Below, piece by piece: positions 49,144-59,200 of a stretch of DNA of 64,000 bases. The notes under the pieces were generated by a model that searched no databases, had not been told where the DNA came from, and saw nothing but the letters and a program-made list of their open reading frames with translations. The DNA is from Hyphomicrobiales bacterium. Its GTDB lineage: Bacteria; Pseudomonadota; Alphaproteobacteria; Rhizobiales; Rhizobiaceae. Each line of letters opens with the position of its first letter. Positions within the stretch are counted from its first letter, which is position 1. The stretch spans positions 496,001 to 560,000 of the forward strand of contig UCMW01000004.1 in assembly GCA_900473745.1 (NCBI GenBank). Reading direction: 5' to 3'. The translations under genes and the position numbers were made by a program.

Positions 49144-49817
49144 CCGGCAATCTCCCGGTAACGCGCGATCGCTTCCCCTCCCGCGCCGTCAAGAACGAGC
49201 GCGCCTTCATGGAAGACCAGCACGCGGGGAAAATCGGCGACGAGATCCAGATCGTGGCTGATGACGATGGCCTGTTCGACAAGACCGTCGATCGCCGCCT
49301 TCACTGTGGCGCGATTTTTCAGATCCAGCTGGTTCGTCGGCTCGTCGAAGATCACCACCTCGGGCCGGTTGACTGAGACTGCGGCAAGTGCCGCAAGCTG
49401 CAGCTCCCCGCCGGACAGCTCATGCGGCCGCCGCGCGGCGAGATCGCCGATACCGAAGCGGGCAAGGGCGTCCTCCACCAGCCGCTCGACCTCGTTCGCG
49501 GGCAGCCCTCGTGATTTTGGCCCGAGTGCGATGTCCTCACGGATGACAGGCAGGATGATCTGATGCCCGGGATTCTGGAAGATGAACCCCGTCTTCGCCC
49601 GCGCCGCCTTCTCGTCGGTGACGGTATCGAGCCCATCCAACGTGACAGAGCCGGAGGAGGGCTTGGCCAGCCCCGCGACCAGCCGCGCGAAACTCGTCTT
49701 GCCGGAACCATTGAGCCCGATCACGCCGACGCGCAGCTCAGTGAGCGACAGCGAGAGCGGCTGCAAGGCCACGCGGTCGCCGAAGCGCAGTTCGGCCTGG
49801 TCGAAACGGATGTGCAA
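49137..49817 (-). CDS. bioM: Biotin ECF transporter, ATPase
   Basis: 226 residues. Walker A is GLNGSGKTS, Q-loop FIFQNPGHQI, signature LSGGELQL, Walker B VVIFDEPTNQLDLK and switch His in AIVISHDLDL. First gene of bioMNY. A single ATPase gene rather than the usual EcfA/A' pair is typical of dedicated biotin systems in alphaproteobacteria. No BioR-type operator could be confirmed upstream. Confidence 0.94.
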   Translation of the reverse strand: MHIRFDQAELRFGDRVALQPLSLSLTELRVGVIGLNGSGKTSFARLVAGLAKPSSGSVTLDGLDTVTDEKAARAKTGFIFQNPGHQIILPVIREDIALGPKSRGLPANEVERLVEDALARFGIGDLAARRPHELSGGELQLAALAAVSVNRPEVVIFDEPTNQLDLKNRATVKAAIDGLVEQAIVISHDLDLVADFPRVLVFHEGALVLDGAGGEAIARYREIAGC

Positions 49818-49999
49818 AGTCGGTGATCTCCTGACGGCGTTTGGTGATGCTATAGACCGGCAAAAGGGGGTAGCGCCAGATGTACCCCATGCTGTCCTCG
49901 AAGAAGATGATGGCGTACCAGAGACGAGCGCAGTGCGGGCAATCTAAAACCTAAATTTCCATCATTGAACAAACCACGAACATGTCCTAGCCTCCCTCC

Positions 50000-51187
50000 A
50001 TGTCGATTCCCGTCTCCAACACGCTGGCGCGAAAAATCTTTCTCGAGCGGCAGGGCCTGTCCCGCTCCCCGACAAAGGCGCTGGGGCGTCAGGGCCTCTA
50101 TGACCTGATTCACGACCTCGGTTTCGTCCAGGTCGACAGTATCCAGTGGGTCGAGCGTGCTCACCATCAGATCCTTTTCTCCCGCAATCAGACATATCGA
50201 CCGAAAGATCTCGCCCATCTGGCCGAGAAGGACCGCTCGCTCTTCGAGCACTGGACGCATGACGCCTCGATCATCCCGTCCGCCTTCTTCCCTTATTGGA
50301 AACATCGTTTCGTCCGCCGCGAGGAACGGATCCGGCAAAACTGGGCAAAATGGCAGGGTGAAGGCTTCGACCAAGCCTTCGAGGAGACTTATGCCCGCAT
50401 CCGCGATCATGGCCCGGTCATGGCGCGTGACGTGAAGGCCGAGGACCACAAGTCCGGCGGTTGGTGGAACTGGCATCCGTCGAAGACAGCACTCGAATTC
50501 CTGTGGCACACCGGCAAGCTGGCGATTGCGCGCCGCGAGGGCTTTCAGAAGGTCTACGACCTCGCCGAACGCGTCATTCCTGCCGAGCACCATGCCCCGG
50601 AGGTCGAGCACGAAGCCTTCGTCGACTGGGCCTGCCGTGCGGCGCTCACCCGCCTCGGCTTCGCCACCTCGGGCGAGATCGCCGCCTTCTTCGACATTGT
50701 CACACCGGACGAGTCCAAGGCTTGGATCATCGCGCATCGCGACGAGTTGCAGGACGTGTTGATCGAAACCGTGGACGGCAAGCCACGCGCCTCCTTCGCT
50801 TTTGCCGACAGGGTCGCGGCGCTCCTGGACGCCCCCGAGCCGCCGGCCCGCATCCGTGTGCTCTCGCCTTTCGATCCGCTGATCCGCGACCGCAACCGCA
50901 CCGAACGTCTCTTCGGCTTCTTCTACCGCATCGAGGTCTTCGTGCCCGAGCCGAAGCGGCAATACGGCTATTACGTCTTCCCGCTGCTGGAGGGCGACCG
51001 CCTGATCGGCCGGATCGACATGAAGGCGGAGCGCAAGGAGGGCGTGCTCGACGTGCGCCGTCTCTGGCTGGAGCCAGGCGTGAAGCCGAGTGCCGGTCGG
51101 CTGGAAAAACTGGAGGCCGAACTCCAGCGCGTCGCCCGCTTCGCTGGTGTGGAGACCGTCCGCCTCCAGCCCGGCTGGCTAGGCTGA
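50000..51187 (+). CDS. YcaQ-type winged-helix DNA crosslink glycosylase
   Basis: 395 residues of the HTH_42 (AlkX/YcaQ) family: ARKIFLERQGLSRSPTKALG, then GFVQVDSIQWVERAHHQILF with the QxD/QxQ-like catalytic loop (Gln and Asp of VQVD), and C-terminal winged helices (RVLSPFDPLIRDRNRTERLF). Family members unhook interstrand DNA crosslinks made by alkylating or natural genotoxic compounds. Short spacing (37 bases) to the next gene suggests cotranscription with a GNAT. Confidence 0.87.
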   Translation: MSIPVSNTLARKIFLERQGLSRSPTKALGRQGLYDLIHDLGFVQVDSIQWVERAHHQILFSRNQTYRPKDLAHLAEKDRSLFEHWTHDASIIPSAFFPYWKHRFVRREERIRQNWAKWQGEGFDQAFEETYARIRDHGPVMARDVKAEDHKSGGWWNWHPSKTALEFLWHTGKLAIARREGFQKVYDLAERVIPAEHHAPEVEHEAFVDWACRAALTRLGFATSGEIAAFFDIVTPDESKAWIIAHRDELQDVLIETVDGKPRASFAFADRVAALLDAPEPPARIRVLSPFDPLIRDRNRTERLFGFFYRIEVFVPEPKRQYGYYVFPLLEGDRLIGRIDMKAERKEGVLDVRRLWLEPGVKPSAGRLEKLEAELQRVARFAGVETVRLQPGWLG

Positions 51188-51223
51188 CCGAAGACAAACA
51201 CAATAGACAGGAAGACCAGAGAC

Positions 51224-51640
51224 GTGACCGACAACAGCGCCTATCGCATCGAAGCCCGCGTGCCCGCCATCGACGACTACATGCGTCTGCGGCTGGAATC
51301 GGGTCTCACGCCCTTTTCCCGAGACGCTGCCGAAAAGGGACTGCCGAACTCGATCTTCGGCGTTTGCTTGATGCTGGGTGACGAAACGGTTGGCATGGGC
51401 CGTATCATCGGCGATGGTGGCTGCTTCTTCCAGGTCACCGACATCGCCATTCTGCCGGCTCATCAGGGCAGGGGCTTAGCCAAGCTGATTATGACAGCCC
51501 TGTCCGATTTCATCGCCACCCTGCCGAAGACCGCCTATGTCAGCCTGATCGCGGATGTGCCGGCCCATCGCCTCTACGCCCAGTTCGGCTTCGACGAAAC
51601 CGCCCCCCGTTCGGTGGGCATGGCGCGCAGGGTGATCTGA
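51224..51640 (+). CDS. GNAT-family N-acetyltransferase
   Basis: 138 residues. The acetyl-CoA loop is PAHQGRGLAKLIMTAL. Strand FQVTDIAILP and the C-terminal YAQFGFDETAPRSVGMAR complete the fold. Substrate unknown. It follows the YcaQ-type gene and ends 18 bases before the palindromic operator of the next cassette. Confidence 0.88.
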   Translation: MTDNSAYRIEARVPAIDDYMRLRLESGLTPFSRDAAEKGLPNSIFGVCLMLGDETVGMGRIIGDGGCFFQVTDIAILPAHQGRGLAKLIMTALSDFIATLPKTAYVSLIADVPAHRLYAQFGFDETAPRSVGMARRVI

Positions 51641-51657
51641 TTTCGGACTTGTAAAGT

Positions 51658-51694
51658 CCATCAAATGACATATATTCTCCATGTCATTTGATGG
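51658..51694 (+). promoter_or_regulatory. Operator and promoter of the Xre-RES pair
   Basis: A perfect 14-base inverted repeat, CCATCAAATGACAT and ATGTCATTTGATGG, with a 9-base centre. A promoter fits through it: TTGTAA (51649-51654), 16 bases, TATATT (51671-51676). The right arm runs into GGAG, the ribosome site of the antitoxin. A protein bound here would block both RNA polymerase and probably the ribosome site's transcript, as expected for autoregulation by an Xre antitoxin. Confidence 0.8.
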
Positions 51695-51702
51695 AGATTT
51701 CC

Positions 51703-52134
51703 ATGCTCGGTTCGGCTGAAAAATCCCTGGCTCCGGCCATGCCTTCACCGGGGTTCGCCGATGAAACCGATCGCAAGCGGCTGTCCGCCACGGCACTCAA
51801 GGCTTTCCGCCGCATCGTTGCTCACTGGGATCTGACCAGCCAGCAGGCGGCGGCCCTGCTCGGGGTCTCCGTCAGCACCTGGGAGCGACTGAAGCCGGAG
51901 ACCGTGACGAAGACGCTGAGCCAGGACCAGATGACCCGGATTTCGGCGCTGACAGGCATTTACAAGGCACTGCATCTGCTCTTCGTCGACGCCATGGCCG
52001 ACCGTTGGCCGATGCTCGAAAACACGGGCCCACTCTTCGATCGCCGCACCCCGGTCGCCGCCATGATCGAAGGCGGGATCCCGCATATGCTGGAAGTGCG
52101 CCGCCATCTCGATGCGGTGCGCGGAGGCCTCTGA
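51703..52134 (+). CDS. Xre/MbcA/ParS-type antitoxin (DUF2384)
   Basis: 143 residues. A helix-turn-helix region (SQQAAALLGVSVSTWERLKP) binds the operator, and the C-terminal DUF2384 region (YKALHLLFVDAMADRWPMLE ... RTPVAAMIEGGIPHMLEVRR) caps the toxin. ATG 51703 has GGAG six bases upstream; earlier TTG/ATG codons lie inside the operator. Its stop abuts the toxin's GTG start. Confidence 0.9.
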   Translation: MLGSAEKSLAPAMPSPGFADETDRKRLSATALKAFRRIVAHWDLTSQQAAALLGVSVSTWERLKPETVTKTLSQDQMTRISALTGIYKALHLLFVDAMADRWPMLENTGPLFDRRTPVAAMIEGGIPHMLEVRRHLDAVRGGL

Positions 52135-52833
52135 GTGGCAATCGCTGATCTTCCGGTATCGACTGTCGCCCATCCCCGTACTGTGCGGCTTGTATCGACC
52201 GCGCGGCTGCGGCCGCCCGTGCTGGCCCCCCTGGCCGATAGTGCCGCGGAACTGGCCGAACTCGCGGAGATCGAGGCGGCCACGTCGAGCCGAATTCAGG
52301 CCCAGGCAACCGGCATTTCCGGTCTGTCCGCCAACGAACTCGTCTATGACGTGCCGCATGCCCATTTCATCAATGCGAGCTTTGCCTATGCCAAGCCCCG
52401 CGAGCCCAACCGCTTCAACGGTGATAGACGTGGCGCATGGTACGCAGCGCTTGCCGTCGAAACCTGCCTCGCGGAGATAACGTTCCACATGACCGAATTC
52501 CTCGCCCGCACGGGCGTCTATGAAGCGGTGGCGGACTATGCGGAAATGCTGTGCAGCGTTTCGGGAGAGTTTCTCGACCTGAGGGCGAAGCCTACACATC
52601 CGGCTCTCTCGCCGGACAAGGCGGTCGGCTATCCGGAGGGCAACCGCCTCGCGCTCGAAGCGCGACGTGTGGGGCTCAACGGTATCATCTACCCCTCCGT
52701 CCGCCATCAAGGCGGCACCTGCTTCGCCATCCTGCGCCCCGCCGCCGTCCAGTCCGTCCGCCAGGGCGATGTCTGGCGGTTGACATGGTCGGGCATGCCG
52801 GAGCCGAAGGTCGAGGGGCCACTTACCGGTTGA
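52135..52833 (+). CDS. RES-domain toxin
   Basis: 232 residues starting at GTG directly after the antitoxin stop. The RES fold shows RFNGDRRGAWYAALAVETCL with the conserved Arg, then AEITFHMTEFLA with the Glu, and HQGGTCFAIL. Known RES toxins (MbcT, ParT and relatives) are ADP-ribosyl-transferase-like and deplete NAD+ or modify a metabolic enzyme. An N-terminal addition of about 65 residues before the RES core is longer than in many members. Complete and apparently functional. Confidence 0.88.
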   Translation: MAIADLPVSTVAHPRTVRLVSTARLRPPVLAPLADSAAELAELAEIEAATSSRIQAQATGISGLSANELVYDVPHAHFINASFAYAKPREPNRFNGDRRGAWYAALAVETCLAEITFHMTEFLARTGVYEAVADYAEMLCSVSGEFLDLRAKPTHPALSPDKAVGYPEGNRLALEARRVGLNGIIYPSVRHQGGTCFAILRPAAVQSVRQGDVWRLTWSGMPEPKVEGPLTG

Positions 52834-52875
52834 TGTCGAGCGAGGGCCCCGCTCACTCCGGGGGGCAATGAGAAC

Positions 52876-53826
52876 CTACTGGAAGAGCCGCAGCAGAATG
52901 TCCGGCTGTGTGTTGGCGATCGACAGCGCCTGCGTCGCCATCTGCCGCTGCGTTTCGAGCGCTTTCGATCGGGTCGCGGCCTCGTGCATCTCGGCATCGA
53001 CGAGACGACCGACGCCTCGATCGGTGGCATCCCTCAGATCAGCCACGAACTCCGTCTGCATTTCGATCCGGCTGACGAGTGCACCCAGCCTTGCACCGGC
53101 ATCGGCCATGGCGCCGAGCATCATTTCCAGAACGCTGACCATCTCGTCTATGTCCTGCTCCGTGGTGTCCGCAGTCAGGATCATGTCTTCATGAATGTCG
53201 TGGTTCTTTCCGCTCAGCAACACCCACTCGGTCGTCAAACCGAGTTCGCGAGCGAACTCCACATTGGTCAGAATACCGTTGTGATAGTTCTCGTCGATGA
53301 GATGGTTCGTGCCCCACTGATTGCTCATGTCGTAAGTGAGGGTCTGCAACGATACGGAATTGGCCGTCCGCGTGAACGAGCCGACCACCTGCTTGTCGGC
53401 ATCATCAGTGTCGTCGAACCTGTGCAGCCAGTTCTGGCCGGAAAAGCTCGCGGATTCGACGATCGAATAGATCTGATCCTTGAGTTGTTCGAGCTCCTCG
53501 TTGATCTTCAGCTTGTCGACGCTGGCTTCGCGGGCCGTGACCAGCTTCGCCTTGATTTCCATCACCACCTCTATGGCGGCACTCATCCCGGTATAGGCGG
53601 TGTCGACCGCAGCTGCCCCTAGTCCGAGCGCATCCTCGACGGCCGACAGCGCCTTGCTGTCGGAACGCATCGTCGTGCCGATCGACCAGTAGGCCGCGTC
53701 GTCCGAGGCATGCTGAACGCGCAGCCCCGACGATACCTGCCTCTGATTGGTCGAGAGTTCCTGGGAAATCTGACGGAGATTGGCCAGCGCGGAAATCGCG
53801 CCGTGGTTGGTGAGCAAACTGGTCAT
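52876..53826 (-). CDS. Flagellin-like protein, orphan copy
   Basis: 316 residues with the flagellin layout: N-terminal D0/D1 coiled region (MTSLLTNHGAISALANLRQI ... SSGLRVQHASDDAAYWSIGT), a short variable middle, and C-terminal ARLGALVSRIEMQTEFVADL ... ALETQRQMATQALSIANTQP. This resembles rhizobial flagellins of 300-400 aa. It is not in a flagellar cluster here. The start at 53826 gives the usual flagellin N-terminus; an upstream extension is rejected. Whether it forms filaments is unknown. Confidence 0.88.
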   Translation of the reverse strand: MTSLLTNHGAISALANLRQISQELSTNQRQVSSGLRVQHASDDAAYWSIGTTMRSDSKALSAVEDALGLGAAAVDTAYTGMSAAIEVVMEIKAKLVTAREASVDKLKINEELEQLKDQIYSIVESASFSGQNWLHRFDDTDDADKQVVGSFTRTANSVSLQTLTYDMSNQWGTNHLIDENYHNGILTNVEFARELGLTTEWVLLSGKNHDIHEDMILTADTTEQDIDEMVSVLEMMLGAMADAGARLGALVSRIEMQTEFVADLRDATDRGVGRLVDAEMHEAATRSKALETQRQMATQALSIANTQPDILLRLFQ

Positions 53827-53919
53827 TATGAACGAAAACACCCGAATGGTTACATCGGACACTTTCGTCGGGAATGGTTACCCGAACCTTTACGAACGCA
53901 ACCCCTCCGAGAATATTTG

Positions 53920-55020
53920 TCAGACGATTTCCGTCGCAGAGATCTGGATCCCGAAACCCTCCAGGCCGACATAGTGGCGCTCGCGCGACGAAAAGAGCCG
54001 GATCGAGGTGACGCCGAGATCCTTGAGGATTTGTGCGCCGAGGCCGATCTCCAGCCATTCGCTCTCGCGGGCCTGGGCTTCCTGATGGCCTTCCCGGTCA
54101 TGTTTGCCGGTGCGTGCGGTGGTCGAAACGCCGACGCCGACCGAGCCTTCGCGCAGATAGACGATGACGCCGCGGCCCTTCTCCGAAATCCGTTTCATGA
54201 TGCCGTCGATCTGGCGGTCGGTGCCAAAGACGTCACGGCCGACATCTTCCAGATGCAGGCGCACCGGAATGTCCTCGCCATCTCGGATATCGCCGAACAC
54301 GACAGCCAGGTGCTGCATGGGATCCCAGGGCAGGGAATAGGCATAGGCCTTGGCCGCGCCATAGGGCGTCTGGACGTCGAATTTCGACTTGAGCTCGATC
54401 AGCGTTTCCTTGCGCTGGCGATAGGCAATGAGGTCGGCGACGGAAACCTGCTTCAGCTTGTGCTGTTCGGCAAATGCCGCCACCTGCGGACCGCGCATCA
54501 CGGTGCCGTCGTCATTGACCAGTTCCGAGATCACGCCGATCGGCGGCAGGCCGGCCATGTTGCAGAGATCGACGGCCGCTTCCGTATGTCCGGAGCGCAT
54601 CAGAACGCCACCCTCACGCGACACCAGCGGAAAGATGTGGCCAGGGCGCACGAAATCGGAAGCCCCGACATTCGGATTGGCGAGATTGCGCACCGTCAGT
54701 GTGCGATCGTCTGCGGAAATGCCGGTCGTCGTGCCATGCTTGAAATCGACGGAGACTGTGAAGGCCGTCGTATGCGCACTGTCATTCTCGGCGACCATGG
54801 CCGAAAGGTTCAGCCGCTTGGCCTCTTCCTTCGGCATTGGGGCGCAGACGATGCCCGACGTGTGGCGCACGATGAAGGCCATCTTCTCGGCCGTGCAGTG
54901 GACGGCGGCGACGATCAGGTCGCCCTCGTTCTCGCGATCATCATCGTCCATGACCACGACGATTTCGCCAGCTTCGAAGGCCCGGATTGCTTCGACGACA
55001 CGCTTCTGGTCATAGCTCAT
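53920..55020 (-). CDS. ribB: 3,4-dihydroxy-2-butanone-4-phosphate synthase with degenerate RibA half
   Basis: 366 residues. The N-terminal 200 are a full RibB: DDDDRENEGDLIVAAVH (acidic metal site), HTSGIVCAPM and RSGHTEAAVDLCNMAG. The C-terminal 165 align with GTP cyclohydrolase II (RibA) but the zinc site is gone: where active enzymes have three cysteines in SECLTGDVFGSxRCDCG, this reads HLEDVGRDVFGTDRQIDG. So only the ribulose-5-phosphate branch of riboflavin synthesis is expected here and GTP cyclohydrolase II must be encoded elsewhere. ATG 55020 has GAGG eight bases upstream. It lies ten bases after aroC and is probably cotranscribed. Confidence 0.92.
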   Translation of the reverse strand: MSYDQKRVVEAIRAFEAGEIVVVMDDDDRENEGDLIVAAVHCTAEKMAFIVRHTSGIVCAPMPKEEAKRLNLSAMVAENDSAHTTAFTVSVDFKHGTTTGISADDRTLTVRNLANPNVGASDFVRPGHIFPLVSREGGVLMRSGHTEAAVDLCNMAGLPPIGVISELVNDDGTVMRGPQVAAFAEQHKLKQVSVADLIAYRQRKETLIELKSKFDVQTPYGAAKAYAYSLPWDPMQHLAVVFGDIRDGEDIPVRLHLEDVGRDVFGTDRQIDGIMKRISEKGRGVIVYLREGSVGVGVSTTARTGKHDREGHQEAQARESEWLEIGLGAQILKDLGVTSIRLFSSRERHYVGLEGFGIQISATEIV

Positions 55021-55030
55021 GGGGTAATCC

Positions 55031-56125
55031 TCACCTTGTCCGGCCGTTCTGGCCACGGTCTCTTAGAATATGGTCGAGAATGATGCAGGCGAGCATCGCC
55101 TCGCCGACAGGAACGGCGCGAATACCGACGCACGGGTCGTGACGTCCCTTGGTCCGCACGTCCACCTCGTTGCCGTCCGCATCGATCGAACGCTTCTCCG
55201 TCAGGATCGACGAAGTTGGCTTGATCGCGAAACGCGCAACGATCGGCTCGCCGGTCGAAATACCACCCAGAATGCCACCGGCATGGTTCGACAGGAAGAC
55301 CGGCTTGCCATCGGCCCCGATCCGCATCTCGTCGGCATTTTCTTCGCCGGTGATCTCGGCGGCCTCGAAGCCGTTGCCGATCTCGACGCCCTTGACCGCG
55401 TTTATCGACATCAGCCCGGAGGCAATGTCCTGGTCGAGCTTGCCGTAAACCGGTGCCCCGATCCCGGCCGGCACGCCTTCAGCCACGACTTCGATCACGG
55501 CGCCGACGGAAGAACCGGCCTTGCGGATGCCATCGAGATACTCTTCGAACACCGGGACCATGGCGGCATCCGGGCAGAAGAACGGGTTCTGGTCGACCTG
55601 CGCCCAGTCCCAGTTGCCGCGGTTGATCTTGTGCGTGCCGATCTGTACGAGTGCGCCGCGAATGGTGACGCCGGGCATGGCAAGCCGTGCGAGAGCCCCG
55701 GCTGCGACGCGGGCCGCCGTCTCGCGCGCAGACGAGCGCCCGCCACCGCGATAGTCGCGGATCCCGTATTTCAGATCATAGGTATAGTCGGCATGGCCGG
55801 GGCGGTAGCGCTTGGCGATGTCGCCGTAATCCTTTGAGCGCTGGTCGGTGTTCTCGATGAAGAGGGACACCGGCGTGCCGGTCGTGATCATCGATCCGTC
55901 TTCCTGCGGCATGACGCCGGAGAGCACCTTGACGATGTCGTCTTCACGTCGCTGCGTCACGAAGCGCGACTGGCCGGGCTTGCGCTTGTCCATGAAGACC
56001 TGCAGGTCCTCTTGGGCGAAACGGACGCCCGGAGGGCAGCCGTCGACGACCGCGCCGAGCGCCGGCCCGTGGCTTTCGCCCCAGGTGGTGACGCGGAAGA
56101 GATGACCGAAGGTGTTGTGGGACAT
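55031..56125 (-). CDS. aroC: Chorismate synthase
   Basis: 364 residues. Converts EPSP to chorismate using reduced FMN, the last step of the shikimate pathway. Signatures are present: [18 protein letters not shown] near the N-terminus, [20 protein letters not shown] and [15 protein letters not shown] in the middle, and [18 protein letters not shown] near the end. The start at 56125 gives [16 protein letters not shown], the classic beginning; a frame extending upstream is rejected. Confidence 0.97.
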   Translation of the reverse strand: MSHNTFGHLFRVTTWGESHGPALGAVVDGCPPGVRFAQEDLQVFMDKRKPGQSRFVTQRREDDIVKVLSGVMPQEDGSMITTGTPVSLFIENTDQRSKDYGDIAKRYRPGHADYTYDLKYGIRDYRGGGRSSARETAARVAAGALARLAMPGVTIRGALVQIGTHKINRGNWDWAQVDQNPFFCPDAAMVPVFEEYLDGIRKAGSSVGAVIEVVAEGVPAGIGAPVYGKLDQDIASGLMSINAVKGVEIGNGFEAAEITGEENADEMRIGADGKPVFLSNHAGGILGGISTGEPIVARFAIKPTSSILTEKRSIDADGNEVDVRTKGRHDPCVGIRAVPVGEAMLACIILDHILRDRGQNGRTR

Positions 56126-56148
56126 GCCAGAGTTACCGTTCCATTCTC

Positions 56149-56174
56149 GCCATCCGGAACGTCTTCCGGATGGC
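56149..56174 (-). other. Perfect hairpin between the GGDEF-EAL gene and aroC
   Basis: GCCATCCGGAA and TTCCGGATGGC form an 11-bp stem with loop CGTC. It lies 126 bases past the GGDEF-EAL stop and 24 bases before the aroC start. It may be a terminator without a T run or a leader structure of aroC. Confidence 0.5.
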
Positions 56175-56299
56175 CCTGCCTTGGATGGCGTCACTCATAG
56201 AGCAAATCGGCGATTTCTGTGAAGCGCTTTTGCGCCCTTGGGCGCTGTTTTGCGACAACACAGTGTCACCGGTGGCGAGATGATGCTCTGGCCTGCCGC

Positions 56300-59200
56300 T
56301 TACGAAGCCTTGCGTTGCGGCAGCCGATCGACGAAGCGGGTGAAATCCTCGAAGGACAGCGGCTTGGCAAAGGCATAACCCTGCAGATAGTCGCAACCGA
56401 GCTGGCGCAGGATGCCGGCATGTTCCTGCGTCTCCACGCCTTCCGCCACGGTCTCGATTCCGAGCGAACGGGCGATCTCGACGATATTGCGCACCAGGCT
56501 GCGTTCCTGCGGCTGCACAGTGACGGGAAGCACGAGCTGGCGGTCGATCTTCAACCGCTTCGGCTTCAGCTTCAAAAGACTGACGATCGAAGTGTGGCCT
56601 GTGCCGAAATCGTCGATCTCGATGTCGATGCCCAGCGATTTGATCTTGTCGATATTGTCGGAGGCAAGCGTGTCGCTTTCGTCGAGGAAGATCGATTCCA
56701 CCAGTTCGAAACAGATCGAGCCGGGACTGATCGCAAGCCCCTTCAACTGGTCGATGAGGTGGTCGTCATGCAGCCGCTTGGATGACACGTTCACCGAAAT
56801 GCGCGGCACCTGCATACCGAGTGCCGTCCAGCGCATCTGGTCCTTCAGTGCGGTCTGCAGCACCAGTTCGTCGATGCGGGCCATGACGTTCAGGTCTTCC
56901 GCGACTTTGAGGAAATTGCCGGAGGCCAGGATGCCACGATCTGGATGACGCCAGCGGATCAGCGCCTCGGCACCGCACAGCTGCATACTGGATGCCTCGA
57001 ATTGCGGCTGGTAGTAGACGACGAACTCGTCTCGGTCGAAGCCGGCGAGAATGTCATCGGCCATGCGCTTCTTGGCGACGATATTGGCCTGCAGATCGGG
57101 CGTGAAGAACTCGTAGCAGTTCCGGCCCTTTTCCTTGGCCTGGTAAAGCGCGATGTCTGCATTGATCAGGATCTTGCGCGCATCGGGCGCCGGTCCTTGC
57201 GCCTGCGCAATGCCGATCGACACACCGCAGCGGCAATCGAAGCCTTCGAAGTCGAGCGGCTGGCGCATTTCCTCGATGATCTTGTTAGCAAGCGTCGCCA
57301 GTTCCTCGACGGTGGTCTGGCGGCGGGCCAGAACGACGAATTCGTCACCGCCGATGCGGGCGACCAGATCGCCGCGCGGCACGTGTTTCATCAGGATGCG
57401 CGAGGCATGGACGAGCATGGCGTCCCCGGCCGCATGGCCGAGTGTGTCGTTGATTTCCTTGAAGCGGTCGAGATCGAGGTGGAGGATCGCGAAGCGGGTC
57501 GCCTGCCGATCGCCACTGCGCCCCAGCGCATCGAGCTCGAGATCGAGCTTGCGCCTGTTGGCAAGCGAGGTGAGGGGATCGTGCAGTGCGTTGAATTCGA
57601 TGCGGTTCTTGGCGAGCTCCAGCTCGATGTTACGCATGTCGGCTTCTGCCTTGGCATTGCGCAGCTGCTCGGCGAGCAGGGCATCTGCCGTGACGTCGAA
57701 AGCGATGCCGATCAGCTTCTTCTTGCCATCGCGACCGACATGCGGCTGCCCGACGGAGCGAATGTAGCGCATCTCGCCATTCTGCAGAACAACCCGCTGT
57801 GTCGTGTTGATAATCTGGTCGAGCGTCGCAGCGCGCTTTGTGGCCAGCTGGATCTCGCCGCGCTCGTCGGGATGGAGCCGGGAAAGCCAAACATGTTCGG
57901 TGACCGCCTTGTCGGTGAACGGCACGCCGTAGAGCTGGTGCATGCGCTCGTCCCAGATGGCGGTCTTGGTCACGGGATCGCCTTCCCAGGTGCCGCAATT
58001 GTAGGAGCCAAGCGCCAGGTCCAGCCGCTGAGAAGCCTCCGCCAGCTGATGTTCGCGGCTCGAAAGTTCCTCGAGCGCGAGTTCGAGCTCGGCATTCTTG
58101 ATGTCGCTGTTTTCTTTCGCCTTGCTCAGCGACTGGGTGACCAGCGTATCGGTGGTGACGTCGCAGACGATACCGGTGATGCTGCCGTCGTGAGTGCGTG
58201 CGCCGACAGAGCGCAGGTAGCGGAAGCTCTGGTCCGACAGAGGGACCCGGTAGCTGATGTCCCAGTGGTCGGCCGTCGCGGCGACGACGCAATCGAAATA
58301 GAGCTGCTCGCCCTTGCCGATATCGTCGGCGTGCAGGCAGGCGAACCAGTCGGCAAGCCTGTCCTCGTCGTCGACGAGGCTTGCGGGCAGGCCATGCAGA
58401 CCGGCACTGCGGCTGTCCCAGATCAGCGCATGAGATGTCGCATCGACTTCCCAGATGCCGATATTCGATGTTTCGAGCGCCAGCTGGAAGCGTTGCGACA
58501 ATTCGAGCAGTCGCTGTTCGCGCGCCCGCAGGCGAGCGATATTGTGGTTACGCTCGCTGAGCAGGAAGACGGCGAGCAGTACGGAGATCATCATCGCGAC
58601 GACACCGGCCAGCACGAGCAGGCGGCTCGGCAAGAGCCGGTTCATCGCCCCATCCCAGCCATCCGCGGGAACGCCGTAGATCTGGAATTCGAGGCCACCC
58701 TCTTTGGCGGCGAGCGTAACCGGCTTGTCGTCAAAGGTCGTGGGGTCGCCGAAAACGAGATCTCCGCCTTTGATCGACGGCAGCGTCACCGCGAGCTTTG
58801 TATGCTCGTGTTCCTCGTGCTCAACCAGTTCGTCATCCGATAGAAGGCCATGATGGGTGAAGAAGCGGTCGCCGTCGATCGCGACGATGAGCGATATCCA
58901 GCCCTTTTGGGTCTGCCAGGGCATAGGCGGGACGGGGACGTCGATGACGAACATCCGCTCGTTCTGCGTCAGCGTCGGCGTGAATGCCATGCGCCCGGGA
59001 TCGTTCAGCGGCTCGAAGCGGATCGACCGAATATGCGATTGGTCTTTGAGTGTGCGCGCGATCGTACGGTTGACTTCGGATGGCGAGATCATGCTGTCGT
59101 CGGCGATATCGTCGGCCATGGCGAGCGCCAGATCCGTATCGCGCAGGATCTGCGTCTCGATCTCGGACTTCACGTGCCGTAACCGGTCGAGCACGGTGTG

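Noticed and set aside
49818..49999. BioR-type operator before bioM
   Set aside because: The best candidate (around GCTATAGACC near 49849-49858) matches only six of ten positions of TTATAGATAA-like sites.
55020..55056. Upstream 12-codon extension of ribB
   Set aside because: The preferred ATG at 55020 has a good GAGG and the extension overlaps the aroC end with atypical residues.
56945..58843. Plus-strand frame opposite the GGDEF-EAL gene
   Set aside because: Shadow of an intact two-domain enzyme; no domain signal.
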